This document shows, in pieces, positions 1-5,963 of a DNA stretch of 8,081 bases (its first letter is position 1; every line of letters starts with the position of its first letter). The stretch spans positions 1 to 8,081 of the forward strand of contig JAGRJZ010000027.1 in assembly GCA_020442505.1 (NCBI GenBank), in the 5' to 3' direction. The position numbers and the translations under genes are program-made. The notes beneath the pieces are model-generated. The model did not search any database. It saw nothing but the letters and a program-made list of their open reading frames with translations, and was not told where the DNA came from. Source of the DNA: Alphaproteobacteria bacterium. GTDB taxonomy: Bacteria; Pseudomonadota; Alphaproteobacteria; Micavibrionales; Micavibrionaceae.

Positions 1-1
1 A

Positions 2-334
2 ACAGGCCGCGCCGTTTTGGGCGGCCTCGATCGCGCGCTTGTAATGAAAATGGATGTCGGCCACGATAGGAACGCCAACCGCCGGAACGATCTGTTTCAA
101 CGCGGCGCTGGACTCTTCGTCGGGGCACGAAACCCGGACGATATCCACGCCAGCGTCTTCCGCGCGACGAATTTGCGCGATCGTGCCGACGACGTCGGTC
201 GTCTGGGTATTTGTCATGGTCTGAACGGTAATCGGGGCGTCTCCGCCGACCGGGACGGTTCCGACCATGATCTGGCGGGTCTTGCGTCGTGCAATGTGCC
301 GCCAGGGTCTGATATGTGTGTGATCGCGGGTCAT
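2..334 (-). CDS. ispG: 4-hydroxy-3-methylbut-2-enyl diphosphate synthase IspG (GcpE), N-terminal part
   Basis: Only the first 111 codons are in the window; the gene runs off the left edge. IspG is a cytosolic [4Fe-4S] enzyme of the MEP isoprenoid pathway that converts methylerythritol cyclodiphosphate to HMBPP. The visible part is the start of the TIM-barrel domain. It shows the family signature VGTVPVGGDAPITVQTMTNT at about residues 24-43, then a DIVRVSCPDEE stretch (64-74) and VPIVADIHFHY (88-98). The three cluster-binding cysteines are C-terminal and cannot be checked. I chose the ATG at 334 because it gives the usual short lead-in and lies 10 bp after the stop of the RodZ-like gene; no clear Shine-Dalgarno is visible, so translation may depend on the upstream gene. 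RodZ-ispG adjacency is also found in E. coli (rodZ-ispG-hisS), which supports both calls. It is probably co-transcribed with lysC and the RodZ-like gene. Confidence 0.93.
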   Translation of the reverse strand, partial: MTRDHTHIRPWRHIARRKTRQIMVGTVPVGGDAPITVQTMTNTQTTDVVGTIAQIRRAEDAGVDIVRVSCPDEESSAALKQIVPAVGVPIVADIHFHYKRAIEAAQNGAAC

Positions 335-344
335 AATAAGATCG

Positions 345-965
345 CTAGTGTTTATCTGTTGCGGGATATGGCCGTTCTTCCCTCGCGGCCGTTTCGATCG
401 CGGCGAAGGCGGCCGCCTCGAGCGGCATCTTACCGTCCATCGTCCAGTTTTCATGGAGATGGCTTTGTGCTTGCCAGCTCAGCGGTACGGGGGGGATCTC
501 CTGTACGGTGCGGGCCTGCGTTGCCGAACCGTTCAAAAGCGCAACCCCGCCGATCAGCAAGACAAGCCCCGCCAGAGAGCCCACCAAAACGAACAGATTG
601 GGGATTTTGCTTTCCGATGCGGGGACGGGGAAGGATAGCTCCGGCCGGGACGTGCGGTCGGCGTTGTATTGTTCTTTGAACAGGCGGACGACGTCATCCG
701 GCGGCAAGCCCAGATATTCGGCATAAACCCGGACGAAACCGATCGCGTAGACCCGCCCGGGTAGTTTCTCAAGATCGCCCCTTTCGATCGCGTCAAGCTG
801 GCTGGCACGAATGCGCAAAATGGACTCGATATATATCAGGCTCTGACCGTAATGTTGACGTGTCTGACGCAGGATCAGACCGATCGGTACGTCATTGCCC
901 CCACGCGGAGCGGGGTCTTCTCCGGGGAAGGGGGGGGAGACGGAATGTTCAAAAGCCACTGACAT
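345..965 (-). CDS. RodZ-like membrane protein with cytoplasmic helix-turn-helix domain, short form
   Basis: The protein has 206 residues. After about 25 disordered residues comes an Xre/RodZ-type HTH domain at about 26-100, with the features of the HTH_25 family: VPIGLILRQTRQ, then SLIYIESILRIRASQLDAIERGD, then LPGRVYAIGFVRVYAEYLGL. Next is a Pro/Ser-rich linker and one transmembrane segment at about 121-145 (IPNLFVLVGSLAGLVLLIGG). About 60 residues follow, presumably periplasmic. RodZ anchors the MreB cytoskeleton in rod-shaped cells through its HTH domain. The position directly before ispG is the same as E. coli rodZ. Odd point: E. coli RodZ is about 337 residues and ends in a periplasmic beta domain (DUF4115); that domain is not recognisable here and the tail is Ala/Glu-rich. 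I see no frameshift, and ispG follows 10 bp after the stop, so the short form appears real. A regulator role rather than a cell-shape role cannot be excluded. Confidence 0.8.
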   Translation of the reverse strand: MSVAFEHSVSPPFPGEDPAPRGGNDVPIGLILRQTRQHYGQSLIYIESILRIRASQLDAIERGDLEKLPGRVYAIGFVRVYAEYLGLPPDDVVRLFKEQYNADRTSRPELSFPVPASESKIPNLFVLVGSLAGLVLLIGGVALLNGSATQARTVQEIPPVPLSWQAQSHLHENWTMDGKMPLEAAAFAAIETAAREERPYPATDKH

Positions 966-991
966 GGTACCCCACAGCCGGGTGTTATGTA

Positions 992-2248
992 TTACCCGTT
1001 ATTTTTATCGTCATGATTACTCTTTTCCAAACCGTACGCCTCGTGCAGCGCGCGGATGGCTTCCTCTGCATAGGAATCGTCGATCAAAACGCTGATCTTG
1101 ATTTCCGATGTCGCGATCACGTGAATATTGATCTTATGACGGCCCAGTGTCTCGAACATCGTCTTCGCCACGCCGGCGTGGCTTTTCATGCCGATCCCGA
1201 CGACCGACACCCTGGCCAGCGACCCGTTCGATAAAACGGCCTCGCACTCAAAATCCGTGCTGTTCTCAAGCAAGGACAAGGTTGTCTGAAGATCCGTTTT
1301 TGCCACGGTAAAGGTGATATCGGTGGTTTTTCCGTCATGACCGACATTTTGCACGATCATGTCCACGTTGACCTTCGCGGCGGCCAGAGGAGCAAAAACA
1401 GTTGCGGCGACCCCAGGTTTGTTTTGTACGTTCAACAAGGTCACTTTTGCTTCGTTCCGTTGACAGGTAATCCCGCTGACGATCTCTTTTTCCATGATGT
1501 TTCCCTCTTTTGTTACCAGCGTCCCGGGCATATCGCTGCCGATGGCGTCGTCGAAGCTGGACAGGACCTGGACGGGCACATCGCGCTTCATCGCCATTTC
1601 GACGGAGCGAACCTGCAGGACCTTGGCCCCCATGGATGCCATCTCGAGCATTTCCTCGTAAGAGATCATCGGCAGCTTCCGCGCGGCCGGGACAACCCGC
1701 GGATCGGTCGTATAGACCCCGTCCACATCCGTGTAAATGTCGCAGCGATCCGCGGCCAAAACCGCAGCTAGCGCCACGGCAGAGGTGTCGGACCCCCCGC
1801 GGCCCAGAGTCGTGATACGGTTTGTTTTGCTCAGCCCCTGGAAGCCCGCCAGAACGGCGACTTCTCCGCCGGACAGGGATTCCTTCATCGCTTCCCCGCC
1901 GATATCCCGGATCCGGGCCCGGCCGTGGGAATTGTCGCAGCGAATGGGGACCTGCCACCCTTGCCAGGAGCGTGCTTTGACCCCCCGTTTCTGGAGGGCC
2001 AGCGCCATCAGGCCGGACGTCACTTGCTCCCCGCTCGAGACCACCGCATCGTATTCCTGCGCGTCTTGATAGGGGGCGATCTGATGACAGTATTCCACCA
2101 GCTGGTTTGTGACCCCGGCCATGGCGGAGACCACCACGGCGACCTGATTGCCGCGTTTGACCTCGCGCACGACCTTGTCCGCCGCCCGTTCGATCCGCGC
2201 GACATCCGCAACGGAGGTGCCGCCAAATTTCACAACTATTCTGGGCAT
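992..2248 (-). CDS. lysC: Aspartokinase (monofunctional, lysine/threonine-sensitive class with two ACT domains)
   Basis: This 418-residue protein phosphorylates L-aspartate with ATP, the first step to lysine, threonine, methionine and diaminopimelate. The kinase domain occupies about 1-245: KFGGTSV at 7-13 (ATP/aspartate binding), SSGEQVTSGLMALAL at 71-85, GRGGSDTSAVALAA at 149-162, and IYTDVDGVYTTDPRVV at 171-186. Two C-terminal ACT modules follow, at about 264-330 and 345-410. They include QNVGHDGKTTDITFTV (300-315), the effector-binding region of class II aspartokinases, and IHVIATSEIKISVLID (375-390). Length and architecture match B. subtilis LysC and C. glutamicum Ask rather than the bifunctional kinase-homoserine dehydrogenases. 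The ATG at 2248 has a GGGA 4 nt upstream. It is divergent from ubiG, and the RodZ-like gene follows 26 bp after the stop. A strong internal RBS precedes Met252, described separately. Confidence 0.97.
   Translation of the reverse strand: MPRIVVKFGGTSVADVARIERAADKVVREVKRGNQVAVVVSAMAGVTNQLVEYCHQIAPYQDAQEYDAVVSSGEQVTSGLMALALQKRGVKARSWQGWQVPIRCDNSHGRARIRDIGGEAMKESLSGGEVAVLAGFQGLSKTNRITTLGRGGSDTSAVALAAVLAADRCDIYTDVDGVYTTDPRVVPAARKLPMISYEEMLEMASMGAKVLQVRSVEMAMKRDVPVQVLSSFDDAIGSDMPGTLVTKEGNIMEKEIVSGITCQRNEAKVTLLNVQNKPGVAATVFAPLAAAKVNVDMIVQNVGHDGKTTDITFTVAKTDLQTTLSLLENSTDFECEAVLSNGSLARVSVVGIGMKSHAGVAKTMFETLGRHKINIHVIATSEIKISVLIDDSYAEEAIRALHEAYGLEKSNHDDKNNG
1493..1510 (-). promoter_or_regulatory. Internal ribosome binding site and ATG inside lysC (possible beta-subunit start)
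   Basis: On the minus strand AAAGAGGGAA lies 5 nt before an in-frame ATG at 1495 (the GAGGG core at 1507-1503 gives a 7-nt spacer). The ATG is codon 252 of lysC and would give a 167-residue product containing only the two ACT domains. Class II aspartokinases of B. subtilis and C. glutamicum make such a beta subunit from an in-frame start at almost the same place (about residue 246-250). That the site is used here is inferred. Confidence 0.5.
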
Positions 2249-2328
2249 TGCATCCCTGTTTTTAATCGACTATGTCTTAAGCTCTATCCGACAAAGACCG
2301 GAATTGTAAAGGAAGATTTGTAGTTGCA
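2249..2328. promoter_or_regulatory. Divergent lysC/ubiG intergenic region (promoters expected, boxes not clear)
   Basis: These 80 bp lie between the divergent starts of lysC and ubiG and must hold the 5' signals of both unless transcripts start inside the genes. It is more AT-rich than the flanking genes. For lysC, the best match on the minus strand is TTGTCG (2294-2289), 16 bp, TAGTCG (2272-2267), which is weak. For ubiG I see only AAAGGAAG (2308-2315), a Shine-Dalgarno placed rather far (13 nt) from the ATG. I found no operator or riboswitch-like fold. Confidence 0.35.
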
Positions 2329-3063
2329 ATGAAAACGACGATTGACCCGGAGGAGATTTCTCACTTTGCGATGGATTCCGCTCGCTGGTGGGAGGAAAAC
2401 GGACCGTTCGGACCCCTACATCGCATGAATCCGGTGCGAATGGGCTTTATCAGGGATGAAATCTGCCGGCATTTCGGAGAAAAACCGTCCGGCTTGAGGC
2501 CTCTGGCGGGGCGGACGGTTCTCGACATCGGTTGCGGAGGGGGGCTTGCCTGTGAATCCCTGGCCCGGATGGGGGCGGCCGTGACCGGGATCGACGCGGA
2601 CGCGACTGCTATCGCCGTCGCGATAGACCACGCGGGGCAATCCGGACTCGATATAGCCTATCGCCACGGCGGGGCGGAGAGTCTTCTTCCGGCCCAGGCC
2701 GGGCGCTATGACGTGGTCACCGCTCTGGAGATCGTGGAGCATGTCAGCGATCTGGACGCCTTTGTGGCAAGCGCCGCGGCTCTGTGCAAGCCGGGGGGGC
2801 TGCTTGTCTTTTCCACGCTAAACCAGACGGCGCGATCCTTCGCCCTGGGGATCGTCGCGGCGGAATATATTCTGCGCTGGGTTCCGCGGGGGACTCATCG
2901 CTGGCGAAAATTCGTGCGGCCGGCCGTATTGGCGGCGGCGTTCCGGCGTGCAGAGCTTTCTTCGAACGCAATAAAAGGCATTGTCTTCAATCCTTTTTCT
3001 GGCGAATTTCAGGTGTCAGATAAAGATATTGCGGTTAATTATGTTATGACCGCCGTAAAGTAA
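2329..3063 (+). CDS. ubiG: Ubiquinone biosynthesis O-methyltransferase UbiG
   Basis: The 244-residue protein is a class I SAM-dependent methyltransferase that carries out both O-methylations of ubiquinone synthesis. The family's N-terminal signature is clear: RWWEENGPFGPLHRMNPVRM at about 19-38 (WW..G.F.PLH.MNP). SAM motif I is VLDIGCGGG at 64-72, with the ribose-binding acidic residue in TGIDAD (86-91). Motif II is YDVVTALEIVEHV at 127-139, followed by GGLLVFSTLNQT (156-167). The segment WVPRGTHRWRKFVRP (184-198), a UbiG hallmark tied to membrane/lipid association, is present. Length is normal for the family. The start at 2329 is the only plausible one, because no other in-frame start precedes the RWWEENG block. 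Its stop lies 85 bp before the chosen sufS start, so ubiG and sufS are probably in one transcript. Divergent ubiG/lysC is, as I recall, common in Alphaproteobacteria. Confidence 0.96.
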   Translation: MKTTIDPEEISHFAMDSARWWEENGPFGPLHRMNPVRMGFIRDEICRHFGEKPSGLRPLAGRTVLDIGCGGGLACESLARMGAAVTGIDADATAIAVAIDHAGQSGLDIAYRHGGAESLLPAQAGRYDVVTALEIVEHVSDLDAFVASAAALCKPGGLLVFSTLNQTARSFALGIVAAEYILRWVPRGTHRWRKFVRPAVLAAAFRRAELSSNAIKGIVFNPFSGEFQVSDKDIAVNYVMTAVK

Positions 3064-3148
3064 GATGAGCGATCAGTTTGCCTTGTATCTTCGGGCGGGG
3101 TTCGTTACAAAACGACAAAGAATAGGAAGAAAGGAAGATCGTTCTCCG

Positions 3149-4393
3149 ATGGCGTTACCCTATCAAGAACCTGCCGATATGACAATCTTCCGTGCCGATT
3201 TTCCTGTTCTGGCGCATAAGATGAACGACAGGCCGCTAGCCTATCTGGATAGCGGCGCCAGCGCCCAAAAGCCTTTGATCGTCATCAATGCGATCCGGGA
3301 TGCCTATGAATCCCATTACGCGAATATCCATCGCGGGCTGTATCATTTCTCGCAGGCGATGACCTATGAATTCGAACGCGCCCGCAAAAAAGTTGCTGAC
3401 TTTCTGGGCGTAGATGACGAGCGGGAAATCGTCTTTACCCGCAACGCGACGGAGGGAATCAATCTGGTCGCGCAAAGCTGGGCCCGGACGGCGCTGAAGC
3501 CCGGGGACGAGGTCATACTGACCGGGATGGAACACCACGCCAATATCGTCCCGTGGCAACTGTTACGGGACCAGATCGGGATCGTCCTGAAGATGATCCC
3601 GGTGCGAGAAGACGGCACGCTCGATCTTGCGGTTTATAAAGGACTTTTGTCGGAGCGGACACGTCTGGTCGCGGCGGTTCATGTCTCGAACGCGCTGGGA
3701 ACGGTGAACGATGTCGCGGCGCTGGCGAAAACGGCCAAAACGTTCAATCCCGCGATCAGGATTCTGATCGACGGATCACAAGCCGTGGTGCACCGGGCCG
3801 TAGATATCCCCGCGATCGGGTGCGATTTCTACGTGATGACGGGGCACAAGCTATACGGTCCGACCGGGATCGGCGCGCTTTGGGGGCGCTATGATCTTTT
3901 GGCCGCGATGCCGCCCTATCAGGGGGGCGGGGATATGATCGAGCGGGTCACATTCGAAGAAACGACCTATAAAGATCCACCCGCCCGTTTCGAGGCTGGC
4001 ACCCCCGCCATCGCCGAGGCGATCGGACTCGGAGCCGCGATCGACTACGTCCGGATGGTCGGCATAGAGGTAATCGCGATCCATGAAAAACAGATCTATG
4101 ATTATACGATGGCGCAATTGGCTACGGTCGGGGGTCTACGCTTTTACGGGACGGCCCCGGACAAGGCCGGGATTATCAGCCTGACGGCCGACTGGGCGCA
4201 TATCAGCGATATCGGGATGATCCTGGATCAATGCGGCGTGGCCGTACGAACGGGCCATCATTGCTGTATGCCGTTGATGCAGCGCTTCGAGATTGACGGA
4301 ACTCTGCGCGCCTCCCTTGGACTTTATACGAATAAGGACGATATAGACGCCTTTGTGGGCGCGCTGAAAAAAGCCAAAGAGATGCTGGGATGA
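3149..4393 (+). CDS. sufS: Cysteine desulfurase SufS (group II)
   Basis: SufS is a PLP enzyme that removes sulfur from cysteine to give alanine and an enzyme persulfide for Fe-S cluster assembly. With this start it has 414 residues (E. coli SufS 406). Visible features, numbered from this start: AYLDSGASAQKP (31-42), EHHANIVPWQ (128-137; PLP-stacking His), the PLP lysine K234 in MTGHKLYGPTGIG, ARFEAGTP (279-286) and the catalytic Cys372 in RTGHHCCMPLM. An in-frame ATG at 3065, one base after the ubiG stop, would add 28 residues (rich in Arg and Lys) that do not resemble the family. AAAGGAAG at 3130-3137 serves the ATG at 3149, and another ATG at 3179 (MTIFRADFPVL) matches many relatives but has a poorer ribosome site. 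Odd: two adjacent cysteines occur where relatives usually have Cys-Ala. sufT overlaps the stop by 4 nt. Confidence 0.95.
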   Translation: MALPYQEPADMTIFRADFPVLAHKMNDRPLAYLDSGASAQKPLIVINAIRDAYESHYANIHRGLYHFSQAMTYEFERARKKVADFLGVDDEREIVFTRNATEGINLVAQSWARTALKPGDEVILTGMEHHANIVPWQLLRDQIGIVLKMIPVREDGTLDLAVYKGLLSERTRLVAAVHVSNALGTVNDVAALAKTAKTFNPAIRILIDGSQAVVHRAVDIPAIGCDFYVMTGHKLYGPTGIGALWGRYDLLAAMPPYQGGGDMIERVTFEETTYKDPPARFEAGTPAIAEAIGLGAAIDYVRMVGIEVIAIHEKQIYDYTMAQLATVGGLRFYGTAPDKAGIISLTADWAHISDIGMILDQCGVAVRTGHHCCMPLMQRFEIDGTLRASLGLYTNKDDIDAFVGALKKAKEMLG

Positions 4394-4797
4394 TGACCGA
4401 GACAGTCAATGAGAAGCCGGATAACAAAGCCGCGCTGGATGAGCTGGCAGAGCCGCCGCTGCTGACGGGCGACCGGACGCATGCTTTGTGGCCATTGATC
4501 GTCGCGGCGCTGAAAACGGTTTACGACCCTGAAATTCCGGTGAACATGTACGAGCTGGGTCTGATCTATAAGATCGACATCCGCCCGCGCGAAGACGGGA
4601 AACACGATCTGTTCGTCGATATGTCCTTGACCTCCCCCGGCTGTCCGGTGGCGCAGGAAATCCCTCTGTGGGTCCAAGGGGCGCTCTTGCCGATCGAAGG
4701 GGTCGGGGACGTGGACGTAGAGCTTGTCTGGGATCCGCCCTGGGATCCCTCCATGATGGCCGAAACGGCCAAAATGGAGCTGAATATGTTTATGTGA
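4390..4797 (+). CDS. sufT: SUF-associated Fe-S assembly protein, MIP18/DUF59 family (SufT-like)
   Basis: The 135-residue protein has a roughly 30-residue variable N-terminus followed by one DUF59 (MIP18) domain. Conserved features: YDPEIPVNMYELGLIYKIDI at 45-64, MSLTSPGCPVAQE at 78-90 with the conserved Cys85, and VELVWDPPWDP at 110-120. This is the form linked to SUF operons; relatives help mature Fe-S proteins, though their exact biochemistry is not settled. Its ATG overlaps the sufS stop (ATGA at 4390-4393), indicating translational coupling; a second ATG at 4393 is also possible. It ends 23 bp from the convergent dusA stop, and I see no hairpin terminator in that gap. In many Alphaproteobacteria sufT follows sufS inside a larger sufBCDS cluster; here only sufS-sufT are present, after ubiG. 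Confidence 0.88.
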   Translation: MMTETVNEKPDNKAALDELAEPPLLTGDRTHALWPLIVAALKTVYDPEIPVNMYELGLIYKIDIRPREDGKHDLFVDMSLTSPGCPVAQEIPLWVQGALLPIEGVGDVDVELVWDPPWDPSMMAETAKMELNMFM

Positions 4798-4820
4798 GTT
4801 TTGGGGTGGAATCGGGTTTT

Positions 4821-5834
4821 CTAACGCTCAGCTCTCAAATTTTTCAGCGCTTCCTCAATCAAGCCTCTCGCATCGACGTCTTCTTTATGAGCCTCCGTGC
4901 TTAAAGTTCGGCGCCAGTGTTTACCGCCGGAGATCCCGTGGAACAGGCCGATCATATGCCTGGTGATGGATTTTACGGGCGTGCCGTATGTCCGGCCCTG
5001 TTCGACGATATAGGGAACCATCGCGCGGGCGACGGCTTTTCTTGCCGCAATGTCGTCCCCGTGGAAATGGGTATGACAAAGGACGTTTTCTTCTATCTCC
5101 CTCAAAAACCACGGATTTTGATACGCTTCCCGGCCGATCATCACCCCGTCGAAAGCGGACAGGGTTTTGATCTGCTCGGTCGTTCGTATTCCGCCGTTAA
5201 CGACGACGGTCAAATGCGGATAGCGTTCTTTGATTTCCGCCGCGAGATCGTAGCGCAAGGGCGGTATTTCCCGGTTCTCCTTCGGAGAAAGGCCCTGAAG
5301 CCAGGCTTTTCGGGCGTGAATAATGAAGGTTCGGCACCCGGAATCGGCCAGAGTGCTGACGAATCTCTCCAGAAAGGGCCTTTCGTCGCAATCGTCGATT
5401 CCGATCCGGCATTTGATCGTCACGGGAATGTCGACGGCTCGATTCATCGCGGTAAAGCAATCCGCGACATGCGCCGGCTCCTTCATCAGGCAGGCCCCGA
5501 ACGCGCCGTTTTGGACCCGGTCCGATGGACAGCCGCAATTAAGATTGATTTCGTCGTAGCCATGTTCCGCGCCCATCGTCGCGCAGGCCGCCAGCGCGGC
5601 CGGATCGCTGCCGCCCAATTGCAACGCCAGCGGGCGTTCCGCCTTGTGGAACCGTAAATGCCGTTCCGCGTCGCCGTGCAAAAGCGCGCCGGTCGTGATC
5701 ATCTCGGTATAAAGCCGGACGTGCGGCGCGATCAGACGATGAAAATACCGGCAATGCCGATCCGTCCAGTCCAGCATAGGCGCAACGGAAATTTGAGGAA
5801 TGGCGGATTTCTTATTATTTTCTATGTTTTTCAA
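4821..5834 (-). CDS. dusA: tRNA-dihydrouridine(20/20a) synthase DusA, interrupted and restored at its 5' end by an integrated element
   Basis: DusA reduces uridines 20/20a in the tRNA D-loop, using FMN and NADPH. The 337-residue protein has the family order: SVAPMLDWTDRHCRYFHRL (16-34), LYTEMITTGALLHGD (41-55), LALQLGGSDP (69-78), INLNCGCPSDRVQNGAFGAC (96-115) with catalytic Cys102, TIKCRIGIDD (139-148), FIIHARKAWLQGLSPKENRE (170-189; substrate/FMN site), VVVNGGIRT (210-218) and GVMIGREAYQNPW (230-242). Length is normal. The start is unusual: the only usable codon between the upstream in-frame stop (5865-5867) and the conserved core is TTG at 5834, without a good Shine-Dalgarno. The first 14 residues (Lys/Asn-rich, AT-rich codons) differ in composition from the rest. 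The integrase 129 bp upstream points away. This arrangement fits an element inserted at the dusA 5' end that supplies a replacement start, so the gene is likely still functional; that is inference. Confidence 0.94.
   Translation of the reverse strand: MKNIENNKKSAIPQISVAPMLDWTDRHCRYFHRLIAPHVRLYTEMITTGALLHGDAERHLRFHKAERPLALQLGGSDPAALAACATMGAEHGYDEINLNCGCPSDRVQNGAFGACLMKEPAHVADCFTAMNRAVDIPVTIKCRIGIDDCDERPFLERFVSTLADSGCRTFIIHARKAWLQGLSPKENREIPPLRYDLAAEIKERYPHLTVVVNGGIRTTEQIKTLSAFDGVMIGREAYQNPWFLREIEENVLCHTHFHGDDIAARKAVARAMVPYIVEQGRTYGTPVKSITRHMIGLFHGISGGKHWRRTLSTEAHKEDVDARGLIEEALKNLRAER
5748..5834 (-). other. Probable attachment site/junction (attL) within the 5' end of dusA
   Basis: The conserved codons for APMLDWTDRHCR (5783-5748) are host-like in GC content, whereas codons 1-10 (5834-5805) are AT-rich and sit in a trough of about 28% GC (5801-5900). 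An integrase gene follows immediately. Integrases that target the 5' end of dusA are known, so the crossover probably lies in or just before the APMLDWTD codons. The matching attR is not in the window, so the exact core cannot be read. Confidence 0.55.
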
Positions 5835-5897
5835 TGGTTTTTTGTCTTTTTCGTTAGCGGTGTTTTAAGATATTTTCATGCGTTTTAGGTTATTTTA

Positions 5898-5927
5898 TTG
5901 ACTTCCTGCCTACATATTGCCTACAAA
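5898..5927 (+). promoter_or_regulatory. Candidate integrase promoter
   Basis: TTGACT (5898-5903), an 18-bp spacer and TACAAA (5922-5927) resemble a sigma-70 promoter, 37 bp before the GTG of the integrase gene. The -35 is a strong match and the -10 a moderate one. Confidence 0.45.
5908..5925 (+). repeat. Direct repeat GCCTACA, two copies at 11-bp period
   Basis: GCCTACA occurs at 5908-5914 and 5919-5925, separated by TATT, which puts both copies on the same face of the helix. The repeat lies in the spacer and -10 of the integrase promoter and overlaps the -10 of the opposing dusA promoter candidate. It could be an integrase arm-type site or an operator. Confidence 0.6.
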
Positions 5928-5942
5928 AGATTGGACAGCCAA
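5914..5942 (-). promoter_or_regulatory. Candidate element-borne promoter reading into dusA
   Basis: On the minus strand TTGGCT (5942-5937), a 17-bp spacer and CAATAT (5919-5914) lie 80 bp upstream of the dusA TTG. It overlaps the integrase promoter on the other strand. If insertion removed the native dusA promoter, a promoter of this kind would be needed to keep dusA expressed. Confidence 0.35.
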
Positions 5943-5946
5943 TTTT
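5927..5946. promoter_or_regulatory. Inverted repeat in the integrase leader
   Basis: ATTGG (5930-5934), ACAG, CCAAT (5939-5943) form a perfect 5-bp dyad. Two more A-T pairs flank a G-T mismatch. It lies between the -10 box and the GAAGGG ribosome site of the integrase gene, a typical operator position. It could also be a weak mRNA hairpin. Confidence 0.4.
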
Positions 5947-5963
5947 CCTGAAGGGTTTTCATA

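Noticed and set aside
17..679. Open plus-strand frame of 220 codons
   Set aside because: It lies antisense to ispG and the RodZ-like gene, both well supported; the Arg/Ser-rich translation has no family features and is typical of antisense frames in GC-rich DNA.
1337..1771. Open plus-strand frame of 144 codons
   Set aside because: It is entirely antisense to lysC, with a His/Asp/Arg-rich composition and no ribosome site.
3065..3148. Upstream start for sufS at 3065
   Set aside because: The 28 extra residues do not look like SufS and have no ribosome site, whereas AAAGGAAG precedes the ATG at 3149; a coupled start after ubiG remains possible.
4798..4820. Bidirectional terminator between sufT and dusA
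   Set aside because: The gap has T-runs but no inverted repeat able to form a stem.
4917..5657. Open plus-strand frame of 246 codons
   Set aside because: It is a mirror of dusA on the other strand; dusA has all its motifs and this frame has none.
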